Source: Streptomyces sp. NBC_00523 (GTDB lineage: Bacteria; Actinomycetota; Actinomycetes; Streptomycetales; Streptomycetaceae). From it: a DNA stretch of 64,000 nt. Position numbers and translations under genes: made by a program. Below the pieces are notes generated by a model. The model worked only from the letters and a program-made list of their open reading frames with translations. It was not told the DNA's origin and did not search any database. How positions within the stretch are numbered: the first letter of the stretch is position 1; every line of letters begins with the position of its first letter. Where the stretch lies: positions 5,022,001 to 5,086,000 of the forward strand of contig NZ_CP107836.1 in assembly GCF_036346615.1 (NCBI RefSeq). Direction: 5' to 3'. Below are positions 1-9,100 of this stretch, piece by piece.

Positions 1-217
1 TCTGGCGGTAGCCCACCAGATCGCCGTCGACGTACAGCCGTCCGGCGCTGATCTGCTCCAGGTGGTTGATGCACCGCAGGAACGTCGACTTGCCGGAACC
101 GGACGGGCCGATCAGACAGAAGACCTCCCGCGGGGCGACCTCCAGGTCGATGCCCTTGAGGATGTGCGCGGCGCCGAAGGACTTGTGGACGCCCTCGGCC
201 TTCACCATCGCGGTCAT
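1..217 (-). CDS. Amino-acid ABC transporter ATP-binding protein (partial, N-terminus only)
   Basis: First 72 codons of an ABC-type ATPase, cut off by the window edge. The visible part carries the Walker A motif GPSGSGKST and the ILKGIDLEV segment typical of GlnQ/GluA-type polar amino-acid importers. The ATG overlaps the stop of the permease gene in ATGA, so the two are translationally coupled. Together with the permease and the binding protein it completes a three-gene importer operon transcribed leftwards. The protein would bind the cytoplasmic face of the permease and hydrolyse ATP. The signature motif, Walker B and specificity-relevant parts lie outside the window. Confidence 0.93.
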   Translation of the reverse strand, partial: MTAMVKAEGVHKSFGAAHILKGIDLEVAPREVFCLIGPSGSGKSTFLRCINHLEQISAGRLYVDGDLVGYRQ

Positions 218-1173
218 GCGATGCCTCCCTTCGGGCGGCCCACCGAGAGCACGGTGGCCCTCAGTTTCTGGAACGGGGTCGGCGGCAGGCTGCGGCTCGA
301 TCCACGCGCGTAGTACCGCTCCAGGTAGTACTGCCCGACGCTCAGCACCGAGGTCATGATCAAGTACCAGGCCGCGGCGAGGAAGTACATCTCCACCGGG
401 GCCCCGGACGCCTGACCGATGTCCTGGGCGTTCTTGAAGAGTTCGTAGAACTGCACGGCCGCCACCAGCGAGGTCGTCTTCAGCATGTTGATGACCTCGT
501 TGCCCGTGGGCGGCACGATCACCCGCATGGCCTGCGGGATCACGACGCGCCGGAGGGTCTTGGCGTGGCTCATGCCCAGCGCGTGCGACGCCTCGGTCTG
601 GCCCTCGTCCACCGAGAGCAGACCGGCCCGGCAGATCTCCGCCATGTACGCGGCCTCGTTGAGGCCGAGTCCGAGCAGCGCCGTGAGCAGCGGCGTCATG
701 AAGCTGGACCAGTAGTCCTTGTAGATCGGCCCGAGGTTGATGTACTCGAAGACCAGTCCCAGGTTGAACCACACGAACAGCTGCACCAGGACGGGTGTGC
801 CCCGGAAGAACCAGATGTAGAACCACGCGATGGACGAGGTCACCGGGTTCTTCGACAGGCGCATGACGGCGAGCAGGATGCCGCCGACCACGCCGATCAG
901 CATCGACAGGGCGGTCAGCAGCAGCGTCTGGCCGACCCCGTCGATGATGCGGTCGTCGAAGAAGTAGTCCGGGATCGCGCCCCAGTTGATCTTGCCCTGG
1001 CTGAAGGCGTAGACGAGGGACGCGAGCAGGGCGATGGCGACCAGCGCCGCGACGTACCGGCCGTAGTGCCGGACCGGGATGGCCCGGATGGCCTCCGGCG
1101 CGGGTGCCGCCGCCGTGGCGGAGGATGCGGGCGGCTCGTCGGCCGGACCCGTCTTCTTCTTGATGTCAGTCAC
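214..1173 (-). CDS. Amino-acid ABC transporter permease (HisM/GlnP type)
   Basis: 319-residue inner-membrane permease with a GTG start. A long Ala/Pro-rich N-terminal tail precedes several hydrophobic segments. The EAA-type loop that contacts the ATPase is visible as SHALGMSHAKTLRRVVIPQA, followed by PPTGNEVINMLKTTSLVAAV, both characteristic of the polar amino-acid uptake family. The stop overlaps the ATPase start, and 28 bases separate it from the upstream binding-protein gene, so all three are probably one transcript. Substrate cannot be read from sequence; glutamine, glutamate or a basic amino acid are the usual possibilities. Confidence 0.92.
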   Translation of the reverse strand: MTDIKKKTGPADEPPASSATAAAPAPEAIRAIPVRHYGRYVAALVAIALLASLVYAFSQGKINWGAIPDYFFDDRIIDGVGQTLLLTALSMLIGVVGGILLAVMRLSKNPVTSSIAWFYIWFFRGTPVLVQLFVWFNLGLVFEYINLGPIYKDYWSSFMTPLLTALLGLGLNEAAYMAEICRAGLLSVDEGQTEASHALGMSHAKTLRRVVIPQAMRVIVPPTGNEVINMLKTTSLVAAVQFYELFKNAQDIGQASGAPVEMYFLAAAWYLIMTSVLSVGQYYLERYYARGSSRSLPPTPFQKLRATVLSVGRPKGGIA

Positions 1174-1201
1174 GGCTGATGCCTTTCAGCGCCGGATCCG
1201 G

Positions 1202-2170
1202 TCAGGACCCGCCGTTCACCTTGGCCTCGGTGACCGCACCGGCCTCGACGCCCCACTTGGCGATGATCTTGTCGTACTCGCCGCTCTTGATGATCTCGTC
1301 CATGGCCGCCTTGATGGCCTGGGTGAGCTTGTCGTTGCCCTTGGCGACGGCGATGCCGTACGGGGCCGCCTCGACCTGGTCGCCGACGATCTGGAAGTCC
1401 TTGCCGCCGCCCGAGGTCTTCACCGCGTACGCGGCGACCGGGAAGTCGGAGGAGCCGGCGTCGGCGCCGCCCGAGCGGATACGGGTCTGGGCCTCCAGGT
1501 CCGTGTCGTACGTCTCGATGGCGATCTTCTTGCCGCCGGCGCACTTCTTGGACTCGTCCTTGGCCAGGTCGTGCGAGACGGTGTTGCGCTGGACGGCGAT
1601 CTTCTTGCCGCAGAGGTCGGCCCAGGTCTTGATGCCCTGGTCGTCGCCCTTCTTGGTGTAGATCGAGACACCGGCGGTGAAGTAGTCCACGAAGTCGACG
1701 CCCTCGCCGACCTTCTTCTTCGTCTCCGGGTCGATGCCCTCCTGGCGTTCCTTGCTGTCCGTCATCGCCGACATCGCGACGTCGTAGCGCTTGGCGCGCA
1801 GGCCGGTGACCAGGGTGTCGAAGGTGCCGTTCTCGAACTTGAACTCGACGCCCAGCACCTTGCCGAGCGCGTCGCCGAGGTCGGGGTCGATACCGACGGT
1901 CGCGCCGGACTTGTCCTTGAACTCGACCGGCGGGTAGGCGATGTCGGAGCCGACCCGGATGACGCCCTTGGACTTGATGTCCGCGGGCAGCAGGTCGGCG
2001 GGGGAGGTCTTACCGGCGGTGGCGCCGGTGCTCGCCTTGGTCGATCCGGAGTCGTTGTTCTTCGTCTGGTCGCCACAGGCGGTCAGCAGCATGGTGCCGG
2101 CGACCGCGATGGCGCCGACCGCGGCGATGCGGGTGGTCGCGGCCGTACGACGAGTGGAGCGTGCGGTCAT
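1202..2170 (-). CDS. Amino-acid ABC transporter substrate-binding lipoprotein
   Basis: 322-residue family-3 extracellular solute-binding protein. I start it at the ATG at 2170, not at an upstream in-frame codon: this ATG has a good Shine-Dalgarno (GCCGGAGGAAC) and gives a proper lipoprotein signal, with basic residues, a hydrophobic stretch and the lipobox LLTAC. The mature part shows the family sequence VIRVGSDIAYPPVEFKD and the domain-2 segment with VDFVDYF. It is the first gene of the importer operon and would deliver amino acid to the permease from the outer face of the membrane. Confidence 0.92.
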   Translation of the reverse strand: MTARSTRRTAATTRIAAVGAIAVAGTMLLTACGDQTKNNDSGSTKASTGATAGKTSPADLLPADIKSKGVIRVGSDIAYPPVEFKDKSGATVGIDPDLGDALGKVLGVEFKFENGTFDTLVTGLRAKRYDVAMSAMTDSKERQEGIDPETKKKVGEGVDFVDYFTAGVSIYTKKGDDQGIKTWADLCGKKIAVQRNTVSHDLAKDESKKCAGGKKIAIETYDTDLEAQTRIRSGGADAGSSDFPVAAYAVKTSGGGKDFQIVGDQVEAAPYGIAVAKGNDKLTQAIKAAMDEIIKSGEYDKIIAKWGVEAGAVTEAKVNGGS

Positions 2171-2695
2171 GTTCGGGTTCCTCCGGCAGGTGGGGACGGT
2201 TCGCCAGGCGGTAATGGCACACGGCGTCGGGTGTCGCCGCCTTGTGTGATTACGGCATGTTGCCATGCGGATTAGCCCGAACAGGGGGCCCGGCATGTCA
2301 AAATCGGGTAACGGGCGATCCCCGAACCTCTTGAGGCCGGTACACCAAGGCCGGACCTTTTATGGGGTTTGCTTCTCACCGCCGGAGGATCTGCGGCGCG
2401 TCTCGCGTGCCGGACTCAGCTACGGCACGAGGCTGACCTGTTGAAATGGCAGCCCACTATGAGTCATGTCACGGAGCGCATATGGACTCGTCCGTGACCA
2501 GGTCCGTCCGGTAAGAAAGACCTTTACACCCCTCATCCGGGGCTCAGGGCGCGTGTGCGGCGCGCCCGCGCGTACGTACCTCCCCCTGCCGGGGCGGGCC
2601 AACCGCCAGGCGCAGGGCACGTACGCGGGTCCGCCCACCCCTCCTCAACCAGGAGTGGCCACCCTCAAACGATGAAGACTTAAGGGGTCAACACC
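2171..2695. other. 525-base intergenic region between divergent transporter and malic enzyme genes
   Basis: Holds the promoters of two divergent genes. No ORF here has convincing start and codon bias. The stretch around 2500-2535 is relatively AT-rich (GTAAGAAAGACCTTTACA, an imperfect dyad), and a very GC-rich stretch follows it. I could not assign -35/-10 boxes with confidence. A strong ribosome-binding site (AAGGGGTCAACACC) precedes the malic enzyme ATG. Confidence 0.5.
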
Positions 2696-3907
<1,212 letters not shown>

Positions 3908-3913
3908 CGTTCC

Positions 3914-3930
3914 CGGGGGCGCTGCCCCCG
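3914..3930 (+). terminator. GC-rich hairpin after malic enzyme
   Basis: Perfect 7-bp stem CGGGGGC / GCCCCCG with a 3-base loop, starting 7 bases after the malic enzyme stop. No U-tract follows, as is usual for Streptomyces terminators. Confidence 0.6.
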
Positions 3931-4030
3931 TACCCCCGCTCCTCAATCGCTGGAGGGGCTTGATTCTGGCCGCGCGGCCACTTTCAGCCTCGCCGGCGTT
4001 TGAGGCGCGGGGCCCGGGGCGGAGCCCCGG
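3931..4030. repeat. Common Streptomyces intergenic repeat block
   Basis: Contains two sequence types I recognise as widely scattered in Streptomyces intergenic DNA: CTCCTCAATCGCTGGAGGGG and TCGCCGGCGTTTGAGGCGCG. The second runs into a hairpin, CCGGGGC-gga-GCCCCGG, at 4014-4030. No protein is encoded. Recognition is from memory and copy number in this genome is not visible. Confidence 0.55.
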
Positions 4031-4097
4031 AATCAGCGGCGCGGGTCACAGTCGCAGGCGGTTACGTGTCGGTACGGTGACGCCTATCGTCGGCGGC

Positions 4098-5069
4098 ATG
4101 TTCGCCGCCTACGCAGCCGCCCTGGACCCCGCCCACCCCCTCAACGGTCTGGGGCTGGGCGACCGCCCAGCCCCGCAGGACCGGCCGGGATGGACCACCG
4201 TCGACGTCCGGGCCGCCTCCCTCAACCACCACGACCTCTGGTCCCTGCGCGGCGTCGGCCTCGCGGAGGACAAGCTGCCGATGATCCTCGGCTGCGACGC
4301 CGCCGGGATCGACCAGGACGGCAACGAGGTCGTCCTGCACTCCGTCATCGGCCAGACCGGGCACGGGGTCGGGCCCGACGAGCCCCGGTCCATCCTCACC
4401 GAGCGCTATCAGGGCACGTTCGCGGAGCGGGTCACCGTTCCCACGTACAACGTGCTGCCCAAGCCCAGGGAGCTGAGCTTCGAGCAGGCCGCCTGCCTGC
4501 CGACCGCCTGGCTCACCGCGTACCGGATGCTGTTCACCAACGCCGGGGTGCGCCCCGGCGACTCCGTGCTCGTGCAGGGCGCCGGCGGCGGGGTCGCGAC
4601 CGCCGCGATCGTGCTCGGCCGGGCCGCCGGGCTGCGGGTCTACGCCACCAGCCGCGACGAGGCCAAGCGCAGGCGGGCCGTCGAGCTGGGCGCCGTCGAG
4701 GCGTTCGAGGCGGGCGCCCGGCTGCCGCACCGGGTGGACGCCGTCATCGAGACGGTCGGCGCCGCCACCTGGTCCCACTCCGTCAAGTCGCTGCGCCCCG
4801 GCGGCACCCTGGTCATCTCCGGCGCCACCAGCGGAGACCGCCCCTCGCACGCCGAGCTGACCCGGATCTTCTTCCTGGAGCTGAAGGTCGTCGGCTCGAC
4901 CATGGGCTCCAAGGACGAGCTGGAGGACCTGCTCGCCTTCTGCGCCACGACCGGCGTGCGCCCCGTGATCGACGAGGTGCTGCCCCTGGACCGTGCCCGG
5001 GAGGGCTTCGAACGCCTCGCGGCGGGCGACCAGTTCGGGAAGATCGTGCTCACTGTCAACAACGGTTGA
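4098..5069 (+). CDS. Quinone oxidoreductase-like / MDR-family alcohol dehydrogenase
   Basis: 323-residue medium-chain dehydrogenase/reductase. The start is set at the ATG at 4098 (MFAAYAAALDPAHP), because upstream in-frame codons fall inside the repeat block. N-terminal GroES-like domain: VDVRAASLNHHDLW and MILGCDAAGI. C-terminal Rossmann domain: VLVQGAGGGVATAAIVLGRA (NADPH-binding glycine motif) and VIETVGAATW. No structural-zinc cysteine cluster is visible, which favours a zinc-independent quinone-reductase-like member. Its 3' end carries half of the repeated operator that precedes the next gene. Confidence 0.85.
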   Translation: MFAAYAAALDPAHPLNGLGLGDRPAPQDRPGWTTVDVRAASLNHHDLWSLRGVGLAEDKLPMILGCDAAGIDQDGNEVVLHSVIGQTGHGVGPDEPRSILTERYQGTFAERVTVPTYNVLPKPRELSFEQAACLPTAWLTAYRMLFTNAGVRPGDSVLVQGAGGGVATAAIVLGRAAGLRVYATSRDEAKRRRAVELGAVEAFEAGARLPHRVDAVIETVGAATWSHSVKSLRPGGTLVISGATSGDRPSHAELTRIFFLELKVVGSTMGSKDELEDLLAFCATTGVRPVIDEVLPLDRAREGFERLAAGDQFGKIVLTVNNG

Positions 5070-5098
5070 CAAGACCCGCGTGTCAACGTAAGTTGACA
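5054..5098 (+). promoter_or_regulatory. Two tandem inverted repeats TGTCAAC-N4-GTTGACA
   Basis: Copy 1 is TGTCAAC-aacg-GTTGACA at 5054-5071, spanning the stop of the upstream gene. Copy 2 is TGTCAAC-gtaa-GTTGACA at 5081-5098, ending two bases before the ATG of the HTH gene. Both have perfect 7-bp arms, identical 4-base spacing and a 27-base centre-to-centre distance. This is the arrangement expected for an operator bound by a dimeric HTH protein, most simply the product of the next gene (autoregulation). TTGACA could also serve as a -35 box. There is no Shine-Dalgarno before the ATG, so a leaderless message or initiation inside copy 2 is possible. Confidence 0.75.
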
Positions 5099-5100
5099 TC

Positions 5101-5310
5101 ATGACCGAAGCAACGGATCTCGCCGAGCGGGCGGGCGACCGCGACCCCCGAGTGGGGCTGCGGTCGGTCGCCGCGCTGCGGCGGCTGCTGGAGCAGCTGG
5201 AAGCCGTACAAGTCAGAAGCGCCCGCGCCAAGGGCTGGTCGTGGCAGGAGATCGCCGCCGAACTGGGCGTCAGCAGGCAGGCCGTGCACAAGAAGTACGG
5301 GAGGCATTGA
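5101..5310 (+). CDS. Small helix-turn-helix DNA-binding protein
   Basis: 69 residues. The C-terminal half is a helix-turn-helix (WSWQEIAAELGVSRQAVHKK). The N-terminal half is an amphipathic helix likely used for dimerisation. It overlaps the following Clp-N gene by one base (TGATG), so the two form a coupled pair. The double inverted repeat in front of it suggests a local autorepressor. A role in sensing or controlling its Clp-N partner is inference from the gene pairing, which I recall as recurrent in actinomycetes. Confidence 0.85.
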   Translation: MTEATDLAERAGDRDPRVGLRSVAALRRLLEQLEAVQVRSARAKGWSWQEIAAELGVSRQAVHKKYGRH

Positions 5311-5885
5311 TGTTCGAGCGATTCACCAAGGACGCACGCGCCACGGTGACCGGCGCCGTGGAACACGCCGGGCGCACCGGGGCCGCCACGGTCACCGGGG
5401 AGCATCTGCTGCTCGCCCTGCTGGACCAGGAGGGCGGAAGGGCCGCGTTCGCGCTCACCGCGCTGGGCCTCGTGGACCGCAGGGAGTCCGTCGAGGCGGC
5501 GCTCGCCGAGGCCGGCCGGCGCGGCGGCATGAGCAAGGCCGACGCCGACGCGCTCGCGGACATCGGCATCGACCTCACCGCCGTCGTCTCGCGCATCGAG
5601 GAGGCGCACGGCGAGGGGGCCCTGCGGGGCGACGGCGGGCGGCGGCGCCGGGCGGGCCGCCCGTCCTTCTCCCGGGAGGCGAAGAAGGTCCTGGAGAAGT
5701 CGCTGCGCGTCGCGCTCGGGCGCGGCGACCGGTCCATCGGCGGCGAACACCTCCTGCTGGCCCTCACCGCGACCCCCGGCCCCGTCGCCGACGTGCTCGC
5801 GGAGCACGGGGCGACGTACGCCTCGGTCGAGCGCGCGCAGTACGGGAACGGCGGCGCGGACGGCCAGGACCGCAAGGCGAGCTGA
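5310..5885 (+). CDS. Clp N-terminal (double repeat) domain protein, no ATPase
   Basis: 191 residues, starting at the ATG overlapping the upstream stop. It consists of two Clp-N repeats: MFERFTKDARATVTGAVEHA with TVTGEHLLLALLDQEGG, then FSREAKKVLEKSLRVALGRG with SIGGEHLLLALTATPG. There is no AAA module, so it is not an unfoldase; stand-alone Clp-N proteins may act as adaptors or substrate-binding modules. Ends just before a perfect hairpin. Confidence 0.88.
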   Translation: MFERFTKDARATVTGAVEHAGRTGAATVTGEHLLLALLDQEGGRAAFALTALGLVDRRESVEAALAEAGRRGGMSKADADALADIGIDLTAVVSRIEEAHGEGALRGDGGRRRRAGRPSFSREAKKVLEKSLRVALGRGDRSIGGEHLLLALTATPGPVADVLAEHGATYASVERAQYGNGGADGQDRKAS

Positions 5886-5907
5886 CCCTGCGGGGGTGGG
5901 GGCAGGC

Positions 5908-5937
5908 GTACGGGGGCCGGGCGACCGGCCCCCGTAC
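5908..5937. terminator. Bidirectional hairpin between convergent genes
   Basis: Perfect 13-bp stem (GTACGGGGGCCGG / CCGGCCCCCGTAC) with a 4-base loop GCGA, placed between the Clp-N gene and the convergent PadR gene and abutting the PadR stop codon. Confidence 0.8.
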
Positions 5938-6918
5938 CTACTTGTCCCCGTCCCCCCGCAGCACCGCACCCACGTGCGCCGCCGCCGTCGCCAAGTGGCG
6001 GCGGACCTCCGCGAGCTGGGCCTCCGTCACCCCGTGGTCCCTGGCTGCGTCGCGGATCTCGTCGCGGAAGCGGTCGAGCAGCCGGTCCAGATCGCGCGCC
6101 GGGTCACCCGTGCCGCCCGCGTCCCGGCCCCACTCGGGGTCGGTGCCGGCGGCGTCCGGCTTCACGTACGGCCCCCAGCTCCCCGTACCGGCGAAGCCGC
6201 CCAGCCGGCCGGTGATCTCGGCCAGTCCCTCGCGGACCCCGGCCGGCCAGTCGCCCCGGGCGAAGTGCTCCTGGACCTGGCGGGCGGCGTTCTGCATCTG
6301 CTCGCGCGCCCGGTCCTGGGCCTCCTTCGCCTGGCGGCGGGCCTGCTGGGCGTCCTGGCGGGCGCGCCGGGACTCGTCCTTCGCGCGGCGGGCCTGCTCC
6401 TTCCACTCCTGCTTGGCCTTGCGCAGCTCGTCCTTGGCGGTACGCCACGTCTCGTGGTCACCGAAGTCACCGAGCCCGCCGAACGGGTCCTTGCCGCCTG
6501 AAGCGGCGCCCGGAGCGGCCCCCGGCGTGTGGCGCGACTCGTCGGCCGCCGCCCGCATCTCGCTGCGCAGCTTGCCCGCGGCCCCGCGCACGTCGTCGCG
6601 CATCTCGGCGGCCAGCTCGGAGACCGACTCCCGGATCTCCAGCTCCAGATCGGCCAGCTCCCCGGTGCGGTCGGCGAGTTCGGCGCGGCCGGCGTCGGTG
6701 ATCGAGTAGACCTTGCGGCCGCCCTCCGTGGCGTGCGTGACCAGGCCCTCCGCCTCCAGCTTGGCCAGCCGGGGGTAGACCGTGCCGGCCGAGGGGGCGT
6801 AGAGGCCCTGGAAGCGCTCCTCCAGCAGGCGGATCACCTCGTAGCCGTGCCGGGGCGCCTCGTCCAGCAGCTTGAGGAGGTACAGCCGCAGGCGGCCGTG
6901 GGCGAATACGGGGGGCAT
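5938..6918 (-). CDS. PadR-family transcriptional regulator with long coiled-coil tail
   Basis: 326 residues from the ATG at 6918. The N-terminal PadR winged helix covers about residues 1-90 (LYLLKLLDEAPRHGYEVI, SAGTVYPRLAKLEAEGLV). A long charged helical region follows (KDELRKAKQEWKEQARRAK) that looks like a coiled coil; the protein is about twice the size of a simple PadR. The gene begins one base after the stop of the DUF4097 gene, so both are co-transcribed from the promoter near 7835. A palindrome there is a good candidate operator for autoregulation. Confidence 0.88.
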   Translation of the reverse strand: MPPVFAHGRLRLYLLKLLDEAPRHGYEVIRLLEERFQGLYAPSAGTVYPRLAKLEAEGLVTHATEGGRKVYSITDAGRAELADRTGELADLELEIRESVSELAAEMRDDVRGAAGKLRSEMRAAADESRHTPGAAPGAASGGKDPFGGLGDFGDHETWRTAKDELRKAKQEWKEQARRAKDESRRARQDAQQARRQAKEAQDRAREQMQNAARQVQEHFARGDWPAGVREGLAEITGRLGGFAGTGSWGPYVKPDAAGTDPEWGRDAGGTGDPARDLDRLLDRFRDEIRDAARDHGVTEAQLAEVRRHLATAAAHVGAVLRGDGDK

Positions 6919-6919
6919 G

Positions 6920-7777
6920 TCAGAGCACCTTTCCGGTCGGCTCGGCGTCGTACGGTTCCTCCTCGGCCGGCGGGCGGCGCAGGAGCGCGATCGACCCCGA
7001 TACGGTCGTCGCCCGCAGGGTGCCGGTGCCGGGGCCCAGCGTGCCGGTGATCTTCTTCGCACCCCACTGGCCGCTGACCCGCAGGTCCTCGAAGCCGTTG
7101 GAGACGGAACCGCTGGCCGTGTTCGCCTCCACCCGCGCGTCGGCGGGGTGCGGCAGGCGGATGGCGATCTCGCCGGAGACCGTGGTCAGCCGGATGTCCG
7201 TGGGCTTCCCGGTCGGGTCCAGGTCGAGCACCATGCCGCCGCTGACGGACTCCGCCTTCACGGAGGCGCCCGCGCCCTCGACGAGCGTCAGCTCGCCGGA
7301 GACCGACTTGAAGCGCAGGTCCCCGGTGACGGACTGGGCCTCGATGCTGCCCGACACCGTCTCCGCGCCGACCGGCCCGGAGAGCTTGACGAGCGTGGTG
7401 TCGCCGGTGACGCCGCGCACCTCCGTACGGCCGCGGACGCCGGAGACGAAGGCCCCGGCGCCGACCACGCCGACCTCCACCGAGGAGCCGGCCGGGACGG
7501 CGAGCGAGACGACCGCGGTGCGGCGCCACTCCTTGCGGTCGAACCACTTCAGCAGGTTCTGCCAGGCCAGGTCCTCGTACGCCACGGTCAGGACGCCGTC
7601 CTCCTGCGTCACGACCAGCGGCGGGCCCTCGATGGCGGAGACCTCCAGGCGCGCGGTCGGCTCGTCGGTGCCGACCACGTTGACCGTGCCGTTCACGACG
7701 CGCACCTTCAGCGCGGTCACGGGTTCCTCGAAGGCCAGTTTCCGAGGCTCGGCGACGGCCCACGTCGAGACAGGCAT
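6920..7777 (-). CDS. DUF4097-family beta-strand repeat protein (putative adhesin fold)
   Basis: 285 residues built of short repeating beta segments (KVRVVNGTVNVVGTDEPTAR, LTTVSGEIAIRLPHPADARV, VSGSIEAQSVTGDLRFKSVS) typical of DUF4097/putative adhesin proteins. No signal peptide or transmembrane segment is seen, so the protein is probably cytoplasmic. Start ATG at 7777 with Shine-Dalgarno CGGGAGGTC. It forms a two-gene operon with padR, a frequent pairing in Streptomyces. The biochemical role is not known. Confidence 0.82.
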   Translation of the reverse strand: MPVSTWAVAEPRKLAFEEPVTALKVRVVNGTVNVVGTDEPTARLEVSAIEGPPLVVTQEDGVLTVAYEDLAWQNLLKWFDRKEWRRTAVVSLAVPAGSSVEVGVVGAGAFVSGVRGRTEVRGVTGDTTLVKLSGPVGAETVSGSIEAQSVTGDLRFKSVSGELTLVEGAGASVKAESVSGGMVLDLDPTGKPTDIRLTTVSGEIAIRLPHPADARVEANTASGSVSNGFEDLRVSGQWGAKKITGTLGPGTGTLRATTVSGSIALLRRPPAEEEPYDAEPTGKVL

Positions 7778-7811
7778 GGATCTGACCTCCCGATAGCACT
7801 GGCGACGCAAC

Positions 7812-7860
7812 ATATCGCGTCTCTTGAAGAACACGATATATCGCGGCTTCGGGAAGTCAA
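7812..7860 (-). promoter_or_regulatory. Predicted promoter with AT-rich palindrome (PadR operator candidate)
   Basis: Read leftwards: TTGACT (-35, 7855-7860), 16 bases, TATCGT (-10). The -10 is embedded in the perfect palindrome CGATATATCG (7834-7843). The 8-mer ATATCGCG occurs at 7838-7845 and again at 7812-7819, 26 bases apart. An AT-rich palindrome in a sequence otherwise over 70% GC is conspicuous and sits where a repressor would block the DUF4097-padR promoter. Confidence 0.65.
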
Positions 7861-7937
7861 GAAAAGGGGTGCGGGCGCGGATGCGGAGGGTGCGCAAAAC
7901 CCCACAAGCCGGGACAAGGTGGCCTACGGTGTAAGGC

Positions 7938-8744
7938 ATGGACGCGACCTCACCCGTGGGTGCCCTGCTGCTGTGCCGGACCGTGCCGGACGCCGTGCGC
8001 CCGGTCGCGCAACTGCTCCGCGAACCGTTGCTGCTCGCACCGGCCGGACCGGGCTGGAGCGTTCTCGTGCCGGAGGGGGAGCCCTGGCAGGGCGGCCGCC
8101 GGGCCAGGGCGGGCGATGGCGAGCGGGCCGAGCCCGTCGACCGGGTGCTGGGCGGCTGGGCCACCGCGCTCGCCGTCGGCTCCACCTGGCCGGTGCTCGC
8201 GCTGTGGTGGGACGGCGACCGGGCCGGCTACACGCTCGCCTCCGGCTTCCGCCGCCCCGTGGGCTACGTCTGGCTGGCGGACGGCACCCCGGCCGGTGAG
8301 GACGAGGCCATGCGTACGTTCGCCGAGCGGCTGGGGCTCGACCCCGTACTGGACGTGCAGTCGCTCGAAGCGCTCACCCGGCCCGACCCGGACGCCGACG
8401 CCCGGGCCCGGCTGCGCGGGCTGCTCGCCGTGCTCACCCGCACCGGCCTCGCGCTCCCGGCCGGGCTGGACGCGCACGCCGAGCGCATCGAATGGCCCGG
8501 CTGGCGCGACGCGGTCAAGGTCGACCTGGGTGCGGTGGAGAGCAGCCGCTTCGGCCCGTGGGTGCGGGGCCCGCGTGCGCGGGCGCTCGCGGGGGCCCAG
8601 CTCGCGGCGGGACTGCCGCTCGCCCTGTGGGGAGCGGCCCGGCGCAGCGGCGGCTGGGCGTTCGCCGGGGTGCTGCTGATGGCGCACGGGGCGCTGGGAC
8701 TCGCGTACGACCGCGTCCGCGAGGGCCGCCCCGGCGGGGAGTGA
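7938..8744 (+). CDS. Hypothetical protein, C-terminal hydrophobic segments
   Basis: 268 residues of unknown function with a normal Streptomyces start. The N-terminal half contains motifs such as WPVLALWWDGDRAGYTL and FRRPVGYVWLADG. The C-terminus has two hydrophobic stretches (AGAQLAAGLPLALWGAA, WAFAGVLLMAHGALGLAY) that may anchor it in the membrane. It ends three bases from the convergent DUF6104 gene. I do not recognise a named family. Confidence 0.7.
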   Translation: MDATSPVGALLLCRTVPDAVRPVAQLLREPLLLAPAGPGWSVLVPEGEPWQGGRRARAGDGERAEPVDRVLGGWATALAVGSTWPVLALWWDGDRAGYTLASGFRRPVGYVWLADGTPAGEDEAMRTFAERLGLDPVLDVQSLEALTRPDPDADARARLRGLLAVLTRTGLALPAGLDAHAERIEWPGWRDAVKVDLGAVESSRFGPWVRGPRARALAGAQLAAGLPLALWGAARRSGGWAFAGVLLMAHGALGLAYDRVREGRPGGE

Positions 8745-8747
8745 CCC

Positions 8748-8933
8748 CTACTCGTCCTCGTCCTCGTCGTCGTCCAGACGGGCCAGCCAGGTCGCGAGGC
8801 GCTCGACCGGCACCTCGAAGTCGGGATTGAGATCGACGAACGTACGAAGCTGCTCGGCGAGCCACTCGAAAGTGACCTCTTCCTCGCCTCGCCGCTTCTC
8901 CAGCTCCTCGATACCGCGGTCGGTGAAGTACAT
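8748..8933 (-). CDS. Small acidic protein, DUF6104-like
   Basis: 61 residues beginning MYFTDRGIEELEKRRGEEE and ending in an Asp/Glu-rich tail (LDDDEDEDE). I recognise the opening as a very conserved small Streptomyces protein annotated DUF6104. There is no signal peptide or membrane segment. Function unknown. Conservation plus strong codon bias make it a real gene despite its size. Confidence 0.8.
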   Translation of the reverse strand: MYFTDRGIEELEKRRGEEEVTFEWLAEQLRTFVDLNPDFEVPVERLATWLARLDDDEDEDE

Positions 8934-9100
8934 GGCGCAAGTCTAGTGGTGGGGCGGGGTGGGGCTGCCGCGTGCGCCGGGCCACCGGCGGCCCGGCGGG
9001 GCGGGCCCTTTCCGGCGTGCCGCTCGCGTCCTGGTCGAAGTGCCTCGCCCCGGGCCGTTACGGCCGTTAATCTGCGGGTAGTTGGTGAACGGGGGGTGTC

